A model generated the notes under the pieces. The model did no database searches, had not been told where the DNA came from, and saw only the letters and a list, made by a program, of their open reading frames with translations. From contig RFVA01000003.1 in the NCBI GenBank assembly GCA_009922685.1, forward strand, positions 34,495 through 98,494: a stretch of 64,000 bases of DNA. Direction: 5' to 3'. Below, one piece after another: positions 1-8,368 of the stretch. Every line of letters begins with the position of its first letter. The first letter of the stretch is position 1. Both the position numbers and the translations under genes were made by a program. The DNA is from Gammaproteobacteria bacterium. Its GTDB lineage: Bacteria; Pseudomonadota; Gammaproteobacteria; Methylococcales; Methylococcaceae.

Positions 1-1016
1 CACCGGGCCTCCTGGAGGTGGTTGCGCATGGTGGTGTTGTCCGCGCTATTGTCCGCGCGGCGGACCATCCCCGAATAGTAAGGATTGACCCTCAATTTTG
101 GCGCAATATCGGGATTCAGTTTGACCGTCCAGCGATCCTTGGATCGCACCACATAAACATCCGGTGTGATGTACTGGGCATCATCGTTATGAACGGTGAG
201 CCCAGGTTTGGGTTCAAGGGTTCGAATCAATAGAACGACAGCACTCAATGCTTCATCTTCAAGGCCGGTGGTGCGTTTAAGTGCGCCAATATCGCGTTTC
301 GCCAGAAGCTCCAGATGCCCCTTGACCATCTCGAGAGCCTCCTCCCTGTAAGGCGTTTCAAAGGGCAGTTGGCGTAACTGGATGGCCAGGCAATCAGCGA
401 GATCAAGGGCCCCGATGCCGGGCGGATCAAAGCTCTGAATACGATGCAGAACCGCCTCAACCTCATCGAGCTCTAGGGCTGGGATTTGGTGCAAAAGCCC
501 CTGATGCAGGTCCTCTAGCGTGCTGCCGAGATAGCCATCATCATTGATGCTATCGATTAAGGTGGTCGCAATGGCGTAGTCACGGTCGCTGAAGCGGGCC
601 AACTCCATTTGCCAGGTCAGCTGGTCATGGAGGTTTTCACCGACGGCGCGGTTTAAGGCGTAATCATCGACCTCGGCACCTTGGGAGCCGGTCGAATTCA
701 TTTGGGGAAGGGTGTCATAGAGTTCTTCCCAGGAGACATCGACGGCGAGTTCACTTGGAATATCGGCGGCGGCATCCATGTCCTTTAGTTCCCGATAATC
801 GGTGGTCGTATCCGTCAGCGTCGGCGAGGTGGATTCCTGGCTGCCTGGCGTTTGAACCTCTTCTTCAGATACTTCCAGCATCATATTGGAATCAAGCGCC
901 TCCTGAATTTCACTCTGCAAGTCCATGCTCGACAACTGCAGCAGCTTGATGGCTTGCTGCAGTTGGGGGGTCATCGCTAGGTGCTGACCCATTCGGAGTT
1001 GCAAAGACTGTTTCAT
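1..1016 (-). CDS. rpoN: RNA polymerase sigma-54 factor RpoN (partial, N-terminal part)
   Basis: Sigma-54 directs core RNA polymerase to -24/-12 promoters and needs an AAA+ activator to open DNA. The reading frame begins at an ATG at 1016 and runs off the left edge, giving about 338 codons of a protein usually 450-480 long. The first residues, MKQSLQLRMGQHLAMTPQLQ, are the conserved glutamine-rich activator-interacting region I. An acidic linker follows, then the core-binding domain with a DPPGIGALDLADCL block. The DNA-binding part and RpoN box lie outside the window. It is last in the kdsD-kdsC-lptCAB-rpoN order, 63 bases after lptB, as in many gammaproteobacteria. The Shine-Dalgarno sequence before the ATG is weak. 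Confidence 0.97.
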   Translation of the reverse strand, partial: MKQSLQLRMGQHLAMTPQLQQAIKLLQLSSMDLQSEIQEALDSNMMLEVSEEEVQTPGSQESTSPTLTDTTTDYRELKDMDAAADIPSELAVDVSWEELYDTLPQMNSTGSQGAEVDDYALNRAVGENLHDQLTWQMELARFSDRDYAIATTLIDSINDDGYLGSTLEDLHQGLLHQIPALELDEVEAVLHRIQSFDPPGIGALDLADCLAIQLRQLPFETPYREEALEMVKGHLELLAKRDIGALKRTTGLEDEALSAVVLLIRTLEPKPGLTVHNDDAQYITPDVYVVRSKDRWTVKLNPDIAPKLRVNPYYSGMVRRADNSADNTTMRNHLQEAR

Positions 1017-1079
1017 GAGAACGTTGAGCGCATTGGAAGGAAACGATAAAAAGGCTAAAGGGTTATAAAGAATGCCCGG

Positions 1080-1805
1080 CTACATGGAGAAGTTTTCACC
1101 GAGATAGACCTGACGAACTTCAGGGTTGTGGATGATCTCCTCTGCGCTGCCTTCAGCGATGACTCGGCCCCCGGCGAGAATATAGGCGCGATCGCAAGTC
1201 CCTAAGGTTTCTCTCACGTTGTGTTCCGTGATCAAAATACCAATACCGCGGGCCCTCAGGTGGACGATAATTTTTTGGATATCGATAATGGAAATGGGAT
1301 CAACACCAGCAAAAGGCTCATCCAGCAGCATAAAACGTGGCTCGCAGGCCAGTGCACGGGCAATTTCAACCCGGCGTCTTTCGCCCCCCGAGAGGCCCAT
1401 AGCGGGTTGGTTGCGAAGATGTCCCACACTAAACTCCTCAAGGAGTTCCCCGGCAATCAGTTCCCGTTGGCCATGCGTCAGTTCTTTACGAAGCTCGAGG
1501 ACGGCCAAGAGGTTTTCAGCCACGGTCAGCTTTCTAAAAATGGAGGGTTCCTGGGGCAAATAGCCAATACCAAGACGAGCCCGCTCATGCATCGGCAGGT
1601 GGGTGATGTCTTCGTTATCCAGCCTAATATCGCCTTCATCCGGACTGATAAGCCCGACGATCATGTAAAAACTAGTGGTTTTACCGGCACCATTAGGACC
1701 CAGAAGTCCGACGATTTCCCCGGTATTGATCGTGACCGAGACACCGTCCACCACATTTCGGCGGTGGTAGCGCTTAACAATATGGTGCGTTGAGAGGATG
1801 GCCAT
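1080..1805 (-). CDS. lptB: LPS export ABC transporter ATP-binding protein LptB
   Basis: Cytoplasmic ATPase that, with LptF and LptG, drives extraction of lipopolysaccharide from the inner membrane into the Lpt bridge. The 241 residues are the usual length. Walker A is GPNGAGKTT at residues 36-44, the signature is [15 protein letters not shown], Walker B reads [13 protein letters not shown], and an H-loop histidine lies in ITEHN. It follows lptA with a 3-base gap, so the two are surely cotranscribed. lptF and lptG are not in the window. Nothing is unusual. Confidence 0.97.
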   Translation of the reverse strand: MAILSTHHIVKRYHRRNVVDGVSVTINTGEIVGLLGPNGAGKTTSFYMIVGLISPDEGDIRLDNEDITHLPMHERARLGIGYLPQEPSIFRKLTVAENLLAVLELRKELTHGQRELIAGELLEEFSVGHLRNQPAMGLSGGERRRVEIARALACEPRFMLLDEPFAGVDPISIIDIQKIIVHLRARGIGILITEHNVRETLGTCDRAYILAGGRVIAEGSAEEIIHNPEVRQVYLGENFSM

Positions 1806-1808
1806 GGC

Positions 1809-2375
1809 TTATTCCGCTTCTTTCGTTTTGGGCAGAATCGTCACATGAACGCGACGATTGCCAGAACGCGTGGATCCGGCTTTATAAACCGAATTCTTGG
1901 TGTCGTATTCGATGTGTTCGCTGCGGACGGTGTGCTCGCTCGTTTCCGGCGAATGGCCTTCGTAGGTGATCGCTTTGCCATTAAGAATCAGAATGCCTGA
2001 ATCTGGAAAGTAATCGATGCGCTCCCCCTCACCATGGTTATCAGCGCCACCGCCATCCGGGGTTTGTTTGATGCGAGCGGGCTTTCCGTAAATGATGACC
2101 TGATCCGCCTGTCCCTTTTGCTGGTTGAGGATCATTTTGGTTCCGATCGCCTCAAGGCTCCCCTGATGGGCCTTCACGCTCCCGTTGTAGACCGTTTCTC
2201 CCTTGGCTTCATCGAAGATCATGTCGTCAGACTCGATCAACATGGGTTCCTTGGAGTCGGAAGTCAGGGCCATGGCGGGCGTGCTCATCATGGCGATCAG
2301 GAAGGCACCGATCAGCCAGGGGCCAGCGACCCCAGGCGTCCGTTGATTGAACTTAGTTTGATTCGTTCTGTACAT
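1809..2375 (-). CDS. lptA: LPS transport periplasmic protein LptA
   Basis: Periplasmic beta-jellyroll protein that forms the bridge carrying LPS between LptC and LptD. It has an N-terminal hydrophobic segment (PWLIGAFLIAMMSTPAMA) with a probable signal peptidase I site after AMA, then the OstA-type domain (MLIESDDMIFDEAKGETVYNG). The frame is open further upstream to 2426, but two adjacent ATGs at 2378 and 2375 follow a purine-rich GAAGAAAG and give a normal signal peptide, so I choose 2375. The start lies inside the end of lptC (stop at 2353), consistent with translational coupling. A basic tail ends the protein. Confidence 0.93.
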   Translation of the reverse strand: MYRTNQTKFNQRTPGVAGPWLIGAFLIAMMSTPAMALTSDSKEPMLIESDDMIFDEAKGETVYNGSVKAHQGSLEAIGTKMILNQQKGQADQVIIYGKPARIKQTPDGGGADNHGEGERIDYFPDSGILILNGKAITYEGHSPETSEHTVRSEHIEYDTKNSVYKAGSTRSGNRRVHVTILPKTKEAE

Positions 2376-2967
2376 CATGCTTTCTTCGAACATTGGCAAG
2401 GACGCGGTATTTGAGTTCACTGCCAAAATTGATTTTGGCGCCGGTGCCGGTCATGTAATCGGGGTAGCTGATCACTCGGATGTCTTCATCAGTCTCCGCA
2501 TAGTCCTTTTCAGGCTGCGCCCTGACATTCGTGGTTTCTATGCGGATGGTGCGACCGTCCTTATTGGCATCCCTGAGGACCAGAACATCCCCATTCAGAA
2601 AAACAAACTCACTATCGGAAGGAATCGTGGCGGTTTCCGATCGAATCACCCAAGGGGGTCCGTCCTTCACGAAGAGAGAGATCTCGGGTTTAATCAATTC
2701 GGTGAGGTTCTTTTCCTCGTAATGGATCATTTCAGTCGCAAACAAGAGTTCTTTGGGGTTCCCTTCCTTATCCATCACGGTTCGCCTGAGCCCCTTTGAA
2801 TAATAATCGACTTTTCCTGGCTTGAGTTTCTTTGGGCCTTCATCGGGAGGACCCAGGTGATCTGCAAGCCACCAGGAAATAACCACCATGAAGACCGCAA
2901 ACAAATAGCGCGGCAATTCAAGCAGTGTCTTGAGTGCTTCAATGATAGCTTTCAATGATAGCCTCAA
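2353..2967 (-). CDS. lptC: LPS export protein LptC
   Basis: Single-pass inner-membrane protein that passes LPS from LptB2FG to LptA. The 204-residue product has one N-terminal membrane segment (LFAVFMVVISWWLA, about residues 22-35) and a periplasmic LptC/OstA-like domain with typical phrases such as LLFATEMIHYEEKN and FLNGDVLVLRD. It overlaps the end of kdsC by 29 bases and the start of lptA by about 23, fitting tight coupling through the operon. The conventional position between kdsC and lptA supports the name, since LptC is poorly conserved in sequence. Confidence 0.93.
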   Translation of the reverse strand: MRLSLKAIIEALKTLLELPRYLFAVFMVVISWWLADHLGPPDEGPKKLKPGKVDYYSKGLRRTVMDKEGNPKELLFATEMIHYEEKNLTELIKPEISLFVKDGPPWVIRSETATIPSDSEFVFLNGDVLVLRDANKDGRTIRIETTNVRAQPEKDYAETDEDIRVISYPDYMTGTGAKINFGSELKYRVLANVRRKHDVQNESN

Positions 2968-3472
2968 GCTTATTTTGGGCGGTCAACAGAAGGTCACAGA
3001 CCTCCCTGACAGCGCCCATACCACCGGGTTGGGAGGTGATCCAGTGCGCGCTATCTAGAATCGTGAAGTGGCCATCCGCCACCGCAACGGCCAGGCCGAC
3101 CCGCCGCAATAGTGGAAGATCAAGGAGGTCATCACCGACAAAAGCGACTTGGTCGGGGGTGATCCCAAGCTCATCCAGAAGCTTTAAAAATATCGGCAAC
3201 TTGTGCTCTTGACCCTGAAATACATGGCGAACGCCAAGGCTCTCCATGCGAAGAGCCACCGCTTTGGAATTCCGCCCTGAAATAACCGCGGTGTCGATGC
3301 CGGCTCGCTGGACCAGCTTAATGCCATGGCCATCGCGGGCATGAAAACTCTTCAGTTCCTCGCCCTCTGGCGTGAAATAAAGCCGTCCATCGGTCAAGAC
3401 ACCGTCGACATCACAGATCAGTAACCGGATGTTTTGAGCCCGTTCAAGAATCGATGGGGAGACCCGGAGCAT
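2939..3472 (-). CDS. kdsC: 3-deoxy-D-manno-octulosonate 8-phosphate phosphatase KdsC
   Basis: HAD-superfamily C0 phosphatase that removes phosphate from Kdo-8-phosphate, the third step in Kdo synthesis for LPS. It is 177 residues with the catalytic motif DVDGVLTDG (nucleophile Asp21, acid/base Asp23), motif II serine in VISGRNS, lysine in GQEHK, and motif III GDDLLDLPLL. It has no cap domain, as expected for a tetrameric KdsC. It lies 2 bases after kdsD and overlaps lptC. Confidence 0.97.
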   Translation of the reverse strand: MLRVSPSILERAQNIRLLICDVDGVLTDGRLYFTPEGEELKSFHARDGHGIKLVQRAGIDTAVISGRNSKAVALRMESLGVRHVFQGQEHKLPIFLKLLDELGITPDQVAFVGDDLLDLPLLRRVGLAVAVADGHFTILDSAHWITSQPGGMGAVREVCDLLLTAQNKLEAIIESYH

Positions 3473-3474
3473 GA

Positions 3475-4485
3475 TTACACCACCCCAGCGCGCAGTAGAT
3501 CGTGCATGTTCAGCGCGCCCACTAAGTGCCCATCCGCCGCGACGACGAGAAGAGCATTGATGCTCTTTTCTTCCATGATCCTGACGGTTTCAGCAGCCAG
3601 ACAGTCGGGGTCCACGGAGGTGCAGTGTCGCATCATCACCTCGCTGATCTTCGTGGCATGAAGGTCCATGGAGGTTTCTAAAAGCCTTCTGAGATCGCCA
3701 TCGGTAAAAATGCCGAGTACTTCATCGCGTTGGTTGACCACGGCCGTCATACCGAGTTTTTTGGCCGTCATTTCAAGAACGGCCTCTCGGAGCGCCGCAG
3801 ACTCCCGAACCTTCGGGACGTCCTCCCCCTGATGCATGATGTCTCGAACCCGGATCAACAGCCGGCGACCGAGGCTGCCACTGGGGTGAGAGAAGGCAAA
3901 ATCCTCTCGACTGAACCCCCGAGCTTCAAGCATGGCGACTGCGAGGGCATCGCCCATGGCCAATGCGGCGGTCGTGCTCGAGGTCGGGGCAAGCCCCAGT
4001 GGGCAGGCTTCTTCTGTGATGCCCGTGTCAAGGGCGACATCCGCCTGGCCTGCGAGCGTTGATTGGTGATTGCCGGTCATCGCAATCAAAGGGATGCCGA
4101 GGCGCTTTAGGATTGGGATGATGGTCAGAATTTCGGCTGAATCCCCCGAATGGGAGAGTGCAAGGACGACATCTTCGGGGGTGATCATGCCAAGATCTCC
4201 ATGCCCTGCCTCACCGGGATGGACAAAAAAAGCCGGGGTGCCGGTGCTTGCCAGTGTGGCCGCAATCTTGCCAGCAATATGTCCTGATTTCCCCATCCCG
4301 GTCACCACCACACGGCCCCGACACTCCATGAGGATGCGACAAGCTAAAGCAAAGCGGTCGTCAATGCGTGACTCCAGAGCCTTGACGGCAGCGGCCTCGG
4401 TGGCAATCACTCGGATGCCGGCCTCGCAAAGGGCGCGAGCATCAAAGTGGGGGGCAGGGCGGTGGGGTTGTATGTCGGGGACCAT
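3475..4485 (-). CDS. kdsD: D-arabinose 5-phosphate isomerase KdsD
   Basis: Converts ribulose 5-phosphate to arabinose 5-phosphate, the first step towards Kdo. The 336 residues hold an N-terminal SIS sugar-isomerase domain with GMGKSGH at residues 63-69 and the [12 protein letters not shown] block, then two CBS domains in the C-terminal third (from about [13 protein letters not shown] to the end). It is first in the kdsD-kdsC-lptC-lptA-lptB-rpoN run. There is no clear Shine-Dalgarno sequence before the chosen ATG, but the length and N-terminus fit the family. Confidence 0.96.
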   Translation of the reverse strand: MVPDIQPHRPAPHFDARALCEAGIRVIATEAAAVKALESRIDDRFALACRILMECRGRVVVTGMGKSGHIAGKIAATLASTGTPAFFVHPGEAGHGDLGMITPEDVVLALSHSGDSAEILTIIPILKRLGIPLIAMTGNHQSTLAGQADVALDTGITEEACPLGLAPTSSTTAALAMGDALAVAMLEARGFSREDFAFSHPSGSLGRRLLIRVRDIMHQGEDVPKVRESAALREAVLEMTAKKLGMTAVVNQRDEVLGIFTDGDLRRLLETSMDLHATKISEVMMRHCTSVDPDCLAAETVRIMEEKSINALLVVAADGHLVGALNMHDLLRAGVV

Positions 4486-4511
4486 GAAGATGCATCAATA
4501 ACTATGCACTC

Positions 4512-4540
4512 ATTATGCCATCCCGCTAGGCGGTTGTCTG
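4512..4540 (-). promoter_or_regulatory. Possible sigma-70 promoter for the kdsD operon
   Basis: Reading the minus strand, CAGACA (4540-4535) and CATAAT (4517-4512) are separated by exactly 17 bases and lie about 30 bases upstream of the kdsD start. The match is 4/6 and 5/6 to consensus. This could give the Kdo/LPS genes a start of their own within a possible longer transcript from the MCE operon. Eye-based call only. Confidence 0.33.
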
Positions 4541-4561
4541 AAACGAATGGTGAAGCCGGTC

Positions 4562-5509
4562 CTAGGGCTTTTGGGGCTCTGCCTGATCGCGGCCCATCAG
4601 GAGGGCGTCGGGATGCCGTTCAATCGCATCCGCCAACCTTCGAATGGCCTTCGCTGCATCGGAGAGATCGTGGAGTGTCCTTTGGAGTTCAGCATCCGGT
4701 TCGGTCAAAGCGCCCACCGATGACAGCGCCGCTTTGGCTTCCTTGAGGGTTTCGTTAGCGGTTCCAAGGAGGGGGGGAATCTCGTGATTAAGCTGTTTCA
4801 TCAGTACTTGGCTGTCCTGCGTCATCCCATCAAGATGTCTTAGAAGGCGCTGCAGATCGATCAACGTTTGGTTGAGGTTATCGACGCTGGCACTGGTTTC
4901 AGGCTTGGTGAGTAGTCCATCAAGGTGACGGATCGCACCCAGGGTCGCATCGACGGTATCCTTGAGTGGCAGATCCTGGACTTCATGCGAAAGATGTTGC
5001 ACGGTCTTTTCAATATCATCCTTGCTGGAGGGGACCGCAGGGATTTCAGGCAGCTGAAATGCCTGGCTCCCCATCAGCTTGAGTGGCCGATCGGGCATGA
5101 AGTCAATTTCGATATAGAGTTGATTGGTGACTAGGCTGGTCAACGACAAGCGTGCTCTAAGACCCCGATCGATGAGCGCTTTGAGGTCTGGATGATCGTG
5201 TTTATCGTCATCGCCATGGGTCTCCATCACCTTTTTGAGATCAATTTCAGCGATCACTGGAGTCAGGACCCGGTTGTGGTCAACATCGTACTGAACGAGG
5301 ACTTCATTGACCCGGCCGATGGTCACCCCCTTGAGTTTGACGGCGGCGCCATTGTTGAGGCCATTCACCGACCCTTCAAAGTAAACGACGTAACGCTGGA
5401 TCTTGCTGAACGCATTGCCGCCACCGAAGGTGAGGATCAGAACCGTTCCAAGGATCATCGCTCCTAAGGTGAAAAGTCCGATTAATCGAGCGCTTGCAGC
5501 ATGGCTCAT
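4562..5509 (-). CDS. MCE-domain (MlaD-family) lipid transport substrate-binding protein, system 1
   Basis: Inner-membrane-anchored periplasmic protein of an MCE-type ABC transporter that moves lipids between membranes. The 315 residues have one N-terminal membrane segment (LIGLFTLGAMILGTVLIL, about residues 9-26), one MCE domain (GAAVKLKGVTIGRVNEVLV and later LRARLSLTSLVTNQLYIEI), and a long helical C-terminal region of about 150 residues, consistent with a tunnel-forming coiled coil. The start overlaps the ATPase stop by 4 bases (ATGA). It resembles the single-MCE proteins of toluene-tolerance-type operons more than PqiB or YebT. The transported lipid cannot be told from sequence. Confidence 0.88.
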   Translation of the reverse strand: MSHAASARLIGLFTLGAMILGTVLILTFGGGNAFSKIQRYVVYFEGSVNGLNNGAAVKLKGVTIGRVNEVLVQYDVDHNRVLTPVIAEIDLKKVMETHGDDDKHDHPDLKALIDRGLRARLSLTSLVTNQLYIEIDFMPDRPLKLMGSQAFQLPEIPAVPSSKDDIEKTVQHLSHEVQDLPLKDTVDATLGAIRHLDGLLTKPETSASVDNLNQTLIDLQRLLRHLDGMTQDSQVLMKQLNHEIPPLLGTANETLKEAKAALSSVGALTEPDAELQRTLHDLSDAAKAIRRLADAIERHPDALLMGRDQAEPQKP

Positions 5510-6339
5510 CGGGAGGCCTCACGGGCGCTCGTGGCGGTCCTTTTGGATTGACCCCGGGTCAGGAATTCCTTGACGGTCGGATGGGTAGAGGTCCTCAGCA
5601 GCATATCGGGTGGGCCTTTAGCAATAATGGTCTTAGTCTCTGTGTCGAGGAATACCGAATTGGTGCCGATATCTAAAAGGCTCGCAAGATCATGGGTAAC
5701 GATCACCGCGGTAATCCCGAGACTCTCACTCAGGTGGACAATCAGTCTATCAAGACGGCGTGCACTGATGGGATCTAACCCGGCTGAAGGTTCATCAAAG
5801 AGGAGGATTTCAGGATCCAGCGCCAGGGCTCTCGCGAGGGCGGCCCTTTTTTGCATGCCGCCACTGATTTCAGCCGGATAAAAGCTTTCAAACCCTGAAA
5901 GACCAACGAGCGCCAATTTGAGCGATACCAGATCGGCAATCTCTTTTGCGCTGAGTGGGGTATGGGCGGTCAGCGGCAATGCAATATTTTCGGCCAGGGT
6001 CATTGAGCTCCAAAGAGCGCCACTTTGATAGAGAATCCCCATTTTAAGCAGCATCGATTGACGTTCTTTTGGGGGAAGCTTCCAGAGATTCTGACCATCA
6101 AAGAAGACTTCCCCGGTGACCGGTGGTTTGAGACCGATCAGGTGTCGAAGCAGGGTGCTTTTACCACAACCGCTAGCGCCCATGATGATAAAGATCTCAC
6201 CCCGAAGAACATCGAAGTCCATGTCTTTTTGGACCATAAAATCATCATACGCCATGGTCAGTTCGCGGACGCTGATATGGACCTGTCTTGGCGAAAGATC
6301 GGGTGGATGGGGGGTGGTCGATGGCGTCAACACGGTCAA
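5506..6339 (-). CDS. MCE-type lipid ABC transporter ATP-binding protein, system 1
   Basis: Cytoplasmic ATPase of the MlaF family energising the neighbouring permease and MCE protein. It is 277 residues. Walker A is GASGCGKS at residues 54-61, the signature is ISGGMQKRAALARAL, Walker B is ILLFDEPSAGLDP, and an H-loop follows in VTHDLASLL. The first 20 residues are proline-rich and non-conserved, so a later start is possible, but the annotated ATG overlaps the permease stop by 4 bases, which favours it. It is clearly a paralogue of the ATPase at 13.4 kb and not a copy of it. Confidence 0.9.
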   Translation of the reverse strand: MTVLTPSTTPHPPDLSPRQVHISVRELTMAYDDFMVQKDMDFDVLRGEIFIIMGASGCGKSTLLRHLIGLKPPVTGEVFFDGQNLWKLPPKERQSMLLKMGILYQSGALWSSMTLAENIALPLTAHTPLSAKEIADLVSLKLALVGLSGFESFYPAEISGGMQKRAALARALALDPEILLFDEPSAGLDPISARRLDRLIVHLSESLGITAVIVTHDLASLLDIGTNSVFLDTETKTIIAKGPPDMLLRTSTHPTVKEFLTRGQSKRTATSAREASR

Positions 6340-7475
6340 CGTTTATAAAGATTGAGGGCCGTCACCAGGAGGGTCATCAGGGCATCAGAGATGACGATGT
6401 AAACGATCCCTGTGACCACCGCGGAGGTGGTCGCGAGCCCAACCGAGGAGGCATTGCGCTGGCATAGAAGCCCTCTAAGGCAACCAGCGGTCGCGACCAG
6501 AATGCCGAAAACCGCGCTTTTACCGATGCCGACCTCAAAATCGATCAGGCGTAACCGTGTTTGGATTTGGATGAGGTATTCGGAGGCTGAGATATCAAAA
6601 AGGCCGGCGGCGACCAGGGCGCCACCAATCATTCCCCAGATGTCCGCGTAGAGGCAGAGGAGGGGGATCGTCACTAGCATGGCGAGGATTCTGGGCATGA
6701 CCAGAAAATCCATGGGTGAAAACCCGGAGGTCTTAAGCGCGTCGATTTCATCGTTGACGGTCATCGATCCGATTTCGGCGGCAAAGGCGCTTCCGGTGCG
6801 GCCGGCCATCAAGATGGCGGTCATCATGGCCCCCATTTCTCGCGCCATTCCAAGTCCCACCAGATCGGCGATAAAAATCTGAGCGCCAAAGAGCTTCAGT
6901 TGGACGGCACCTACAAACGCCAGAATCATCCCAACGAGGGTGGAGATCAGCGTGATGATCGGCAGTGCGTGAGGCCCGCAGGCCTCAACCAATCGCCAGA
7001 AGTCGCTCCAGCGCATCTGGCTTTGGCCCCCAAGGAGCCGAAAGAGGCCCAAGATCGCCTCGCCGATGAAGTCCGCCAAAAGCCCGATATCTTTGATGAG
7101 CCAGAGCGTGTGTCGGCCAAGGACAGACAGCCAATCATCCGGATTCTTTTGTCGGCTGGCATCCTGCCGCTCGGGGACAGCAGCGGCCAGCATTAAAAGT
7201 CCCTGGATGCCCTCTGGCAGGCCCCGAGTATCCAGGGTCATTTGCTGCGCGTCACAGAATTGGCTCAAGGCTCTGATATACGTCAGCAAGAGACTGTCCC
7301 AGTGCATGAGATCTTGAGTCTCAAGACGAACGATCTCAAGGCCATGAAGGGCTTGTAATTGGTTGATGGTCGCCTCAGCCCGGGGGCAGTTCTCGCCAAT
7401 GCGCCATGCGCCACCAATCAGGACCCTTGCCGATGGGGCATGTTCAAAGAGGATGTCAACCCGTGGCTGTTGCAT
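6336..7475 (-). CDS. STAS-MlaE fusion permease of MCE lipid ABC transporter, system 1
   Basis: Inner-membrane permease of the MlaE family. At 379 residues it is over 100 longer than plain MlaE because the first 100 or so residues form a soluble STAS/MlaB-like domain, fused here instead of encoded separately. The MlaE part follows with LISTLVGMILAFVGAVQL, the conserved LGMAREMGAMMTAILMAGRT stretch, and about five membrane segments. Its ATG overlaps the dehydrogenase stop (TGATG), and its stop overlaps the ATPase start by 4 bases. With the fused STAS domain, this operon has ATPase, permease, STAS and MCE parts but no MlaC-type soluble carrier. Confidence 0.9.
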   Translation of the reverse strand: MQQPRVDILFEHAPSARVLIGGAWRIGENCPRAEATINQLQALHGLEIVRLETQDLMHWDSLLLTYIRALSQFCDAQQMTLDTRGLPEGIQGLLMLAAAVPERQDASRQKNPDDWLSVLGRHTLWLIKDIGLLADFIGEAILGLFRLLGGQSQMRWSDFWRLVEACGPHALPIITLISTLVGMILAFVGAVQLKLFGAQIFIADLVGLGMAREMGAMMTAILMAGRTGSAFAAEIGSMTVNDEIDALKTSGFSPMDFLVMPRILAMLVTIPLLCLYADIWGMIGGALVAAGLFDISASEYLIQIQTRLRLIDFEVGIGKSAVFGILVATAGCLRGLLCQRNASSVGLATTSAVVTGIVYIVISDALMTLLVTALNLYKR

Positions 7476-8368
7476 CAGTTCGGGCGCTTCAATCGGTAAA
7501 GCGCTGAAATATCGTCATCACCATGGCCTTGTTCAAGGAGTTGAACATAGTGTTCACGGGTGGTCTCTGTGAGCGGGAGAGTGATCCCAAGGTCTTGGGC
7601 CATGGCGGCTACAATCTCCAAATCCTTGAGGTGCAAGCCCAGCTTGAATCCCGGGGTAAAGCGCCCTTCGAGCATGGATTTACCGCGTTTATCGAGGAAC
7701 CAGTTCCCGGCCGCGCCACCGCTCATAGCCTCTATGACTTTTTCCATATCAAGACCGAGATGGTGGCCAAAGGCCAGTGCTTCGGTGACGGCTTCATTGA
7801 TCCCGGCGCAAAGGACTTGGTTCACGGCTTTCGCGCTCTGGCCCATCCCAACGTCCCCCATATGAATGATCTTGGCCGCGATGGTCTCAAGGAGGGGACG
7901 AATTTTTTCAAGGGATCCCAGGCGGCCTCCCACCATGATCGCCAAGGTGCCATGAGAGGCTCCTTCAACGCCACCAGTGACCGGGGCATCCAGGAAGTCG
8001 GCACCGCAACGCCGCACCATCTTCGCTGCAAGCTTGGCGGTGTCAGGACTGACGGTTGAGAAATCGATCACCAGATGTTCTGAGGTCAGCCCCTCAAGAA
8101 GGGTCTCAATGACCATCAGCACATCCTCATCCTTTGAAACACAGAGCGCAAGGATCTTCGCCGTAGTGGGTAGCTCCCCAAGATGCTGAAGGGCGATGAC
8201 GTGATGTTCTTGAGCAAAGGCCTGAGCCCGCTCGGGGGTCCGGTTCCAGACGGCCTTGAGATAGCCTCTTAGGGCCCAATGGCTGGCCATAGGGGCGCCC
8301 ATGGCACCCAGGCCGACAAAGGCGGCAGTCCGCTCGCTCTTAAGAGGCTCAGACACCATGGAGGTCAT
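7475..8368 (-). CDS. NAD-binding beta-hydroxyacid dehydrogenase (3-HIBADH family)
   Basis: Predicted oxidoreductase of the 3-hydroxyisobutyrate / tartronate semialdehyde / succinic semialdehyde reductase family. The 297 residues have an N-terminal Rossmann fold with GLGAMG at 19-24, the substrate-binding segment DAPVTGGVEGA at about residue 130, and the catalytic lysine segment GQSAKAVNQ at about 180. The exact substrate cannot be decided. The start overlaps the speA stop (TAATG) and the stop overlaps the permease start, so it sits in the same transcription unit between polyamine and lipid-transport genes. No functional link is obvious. ATG codons at residues 1 and 4 are both possible starts. 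Confidence 0.9.
   Translation of the reverse strand: MTSMVSEPLKSERTAAFVGLGAMGAPMASHWALRGYLKAVWNRTPERAQAFAQEHHVIALQHLGELPTTAKILALCVSKDEDVLMVIETLLEGLTSEHLVIDFSTVSPDTAKLAAKMVRRCGADFLDAPVTGGVEGASHGTLAIMVGGRLGSLEKIRPLLETIAAKIIHMGDVGMGQSAKAVNQVLCAGINEAVTEALAFGHHLGLDMEKVIEAMSGGAAGNWFLDKRGKSMLEGRFTPGFKLGLHLKDLEIVAAMAQDLGITLPLTETTREHYVQLLEQGHGDDDISALYRLKRPN

Noticed and set aside
2377..2799. Open frame antisense to lptC
   Set aside because: lptC is conserved in position and sequence on the minus strand.
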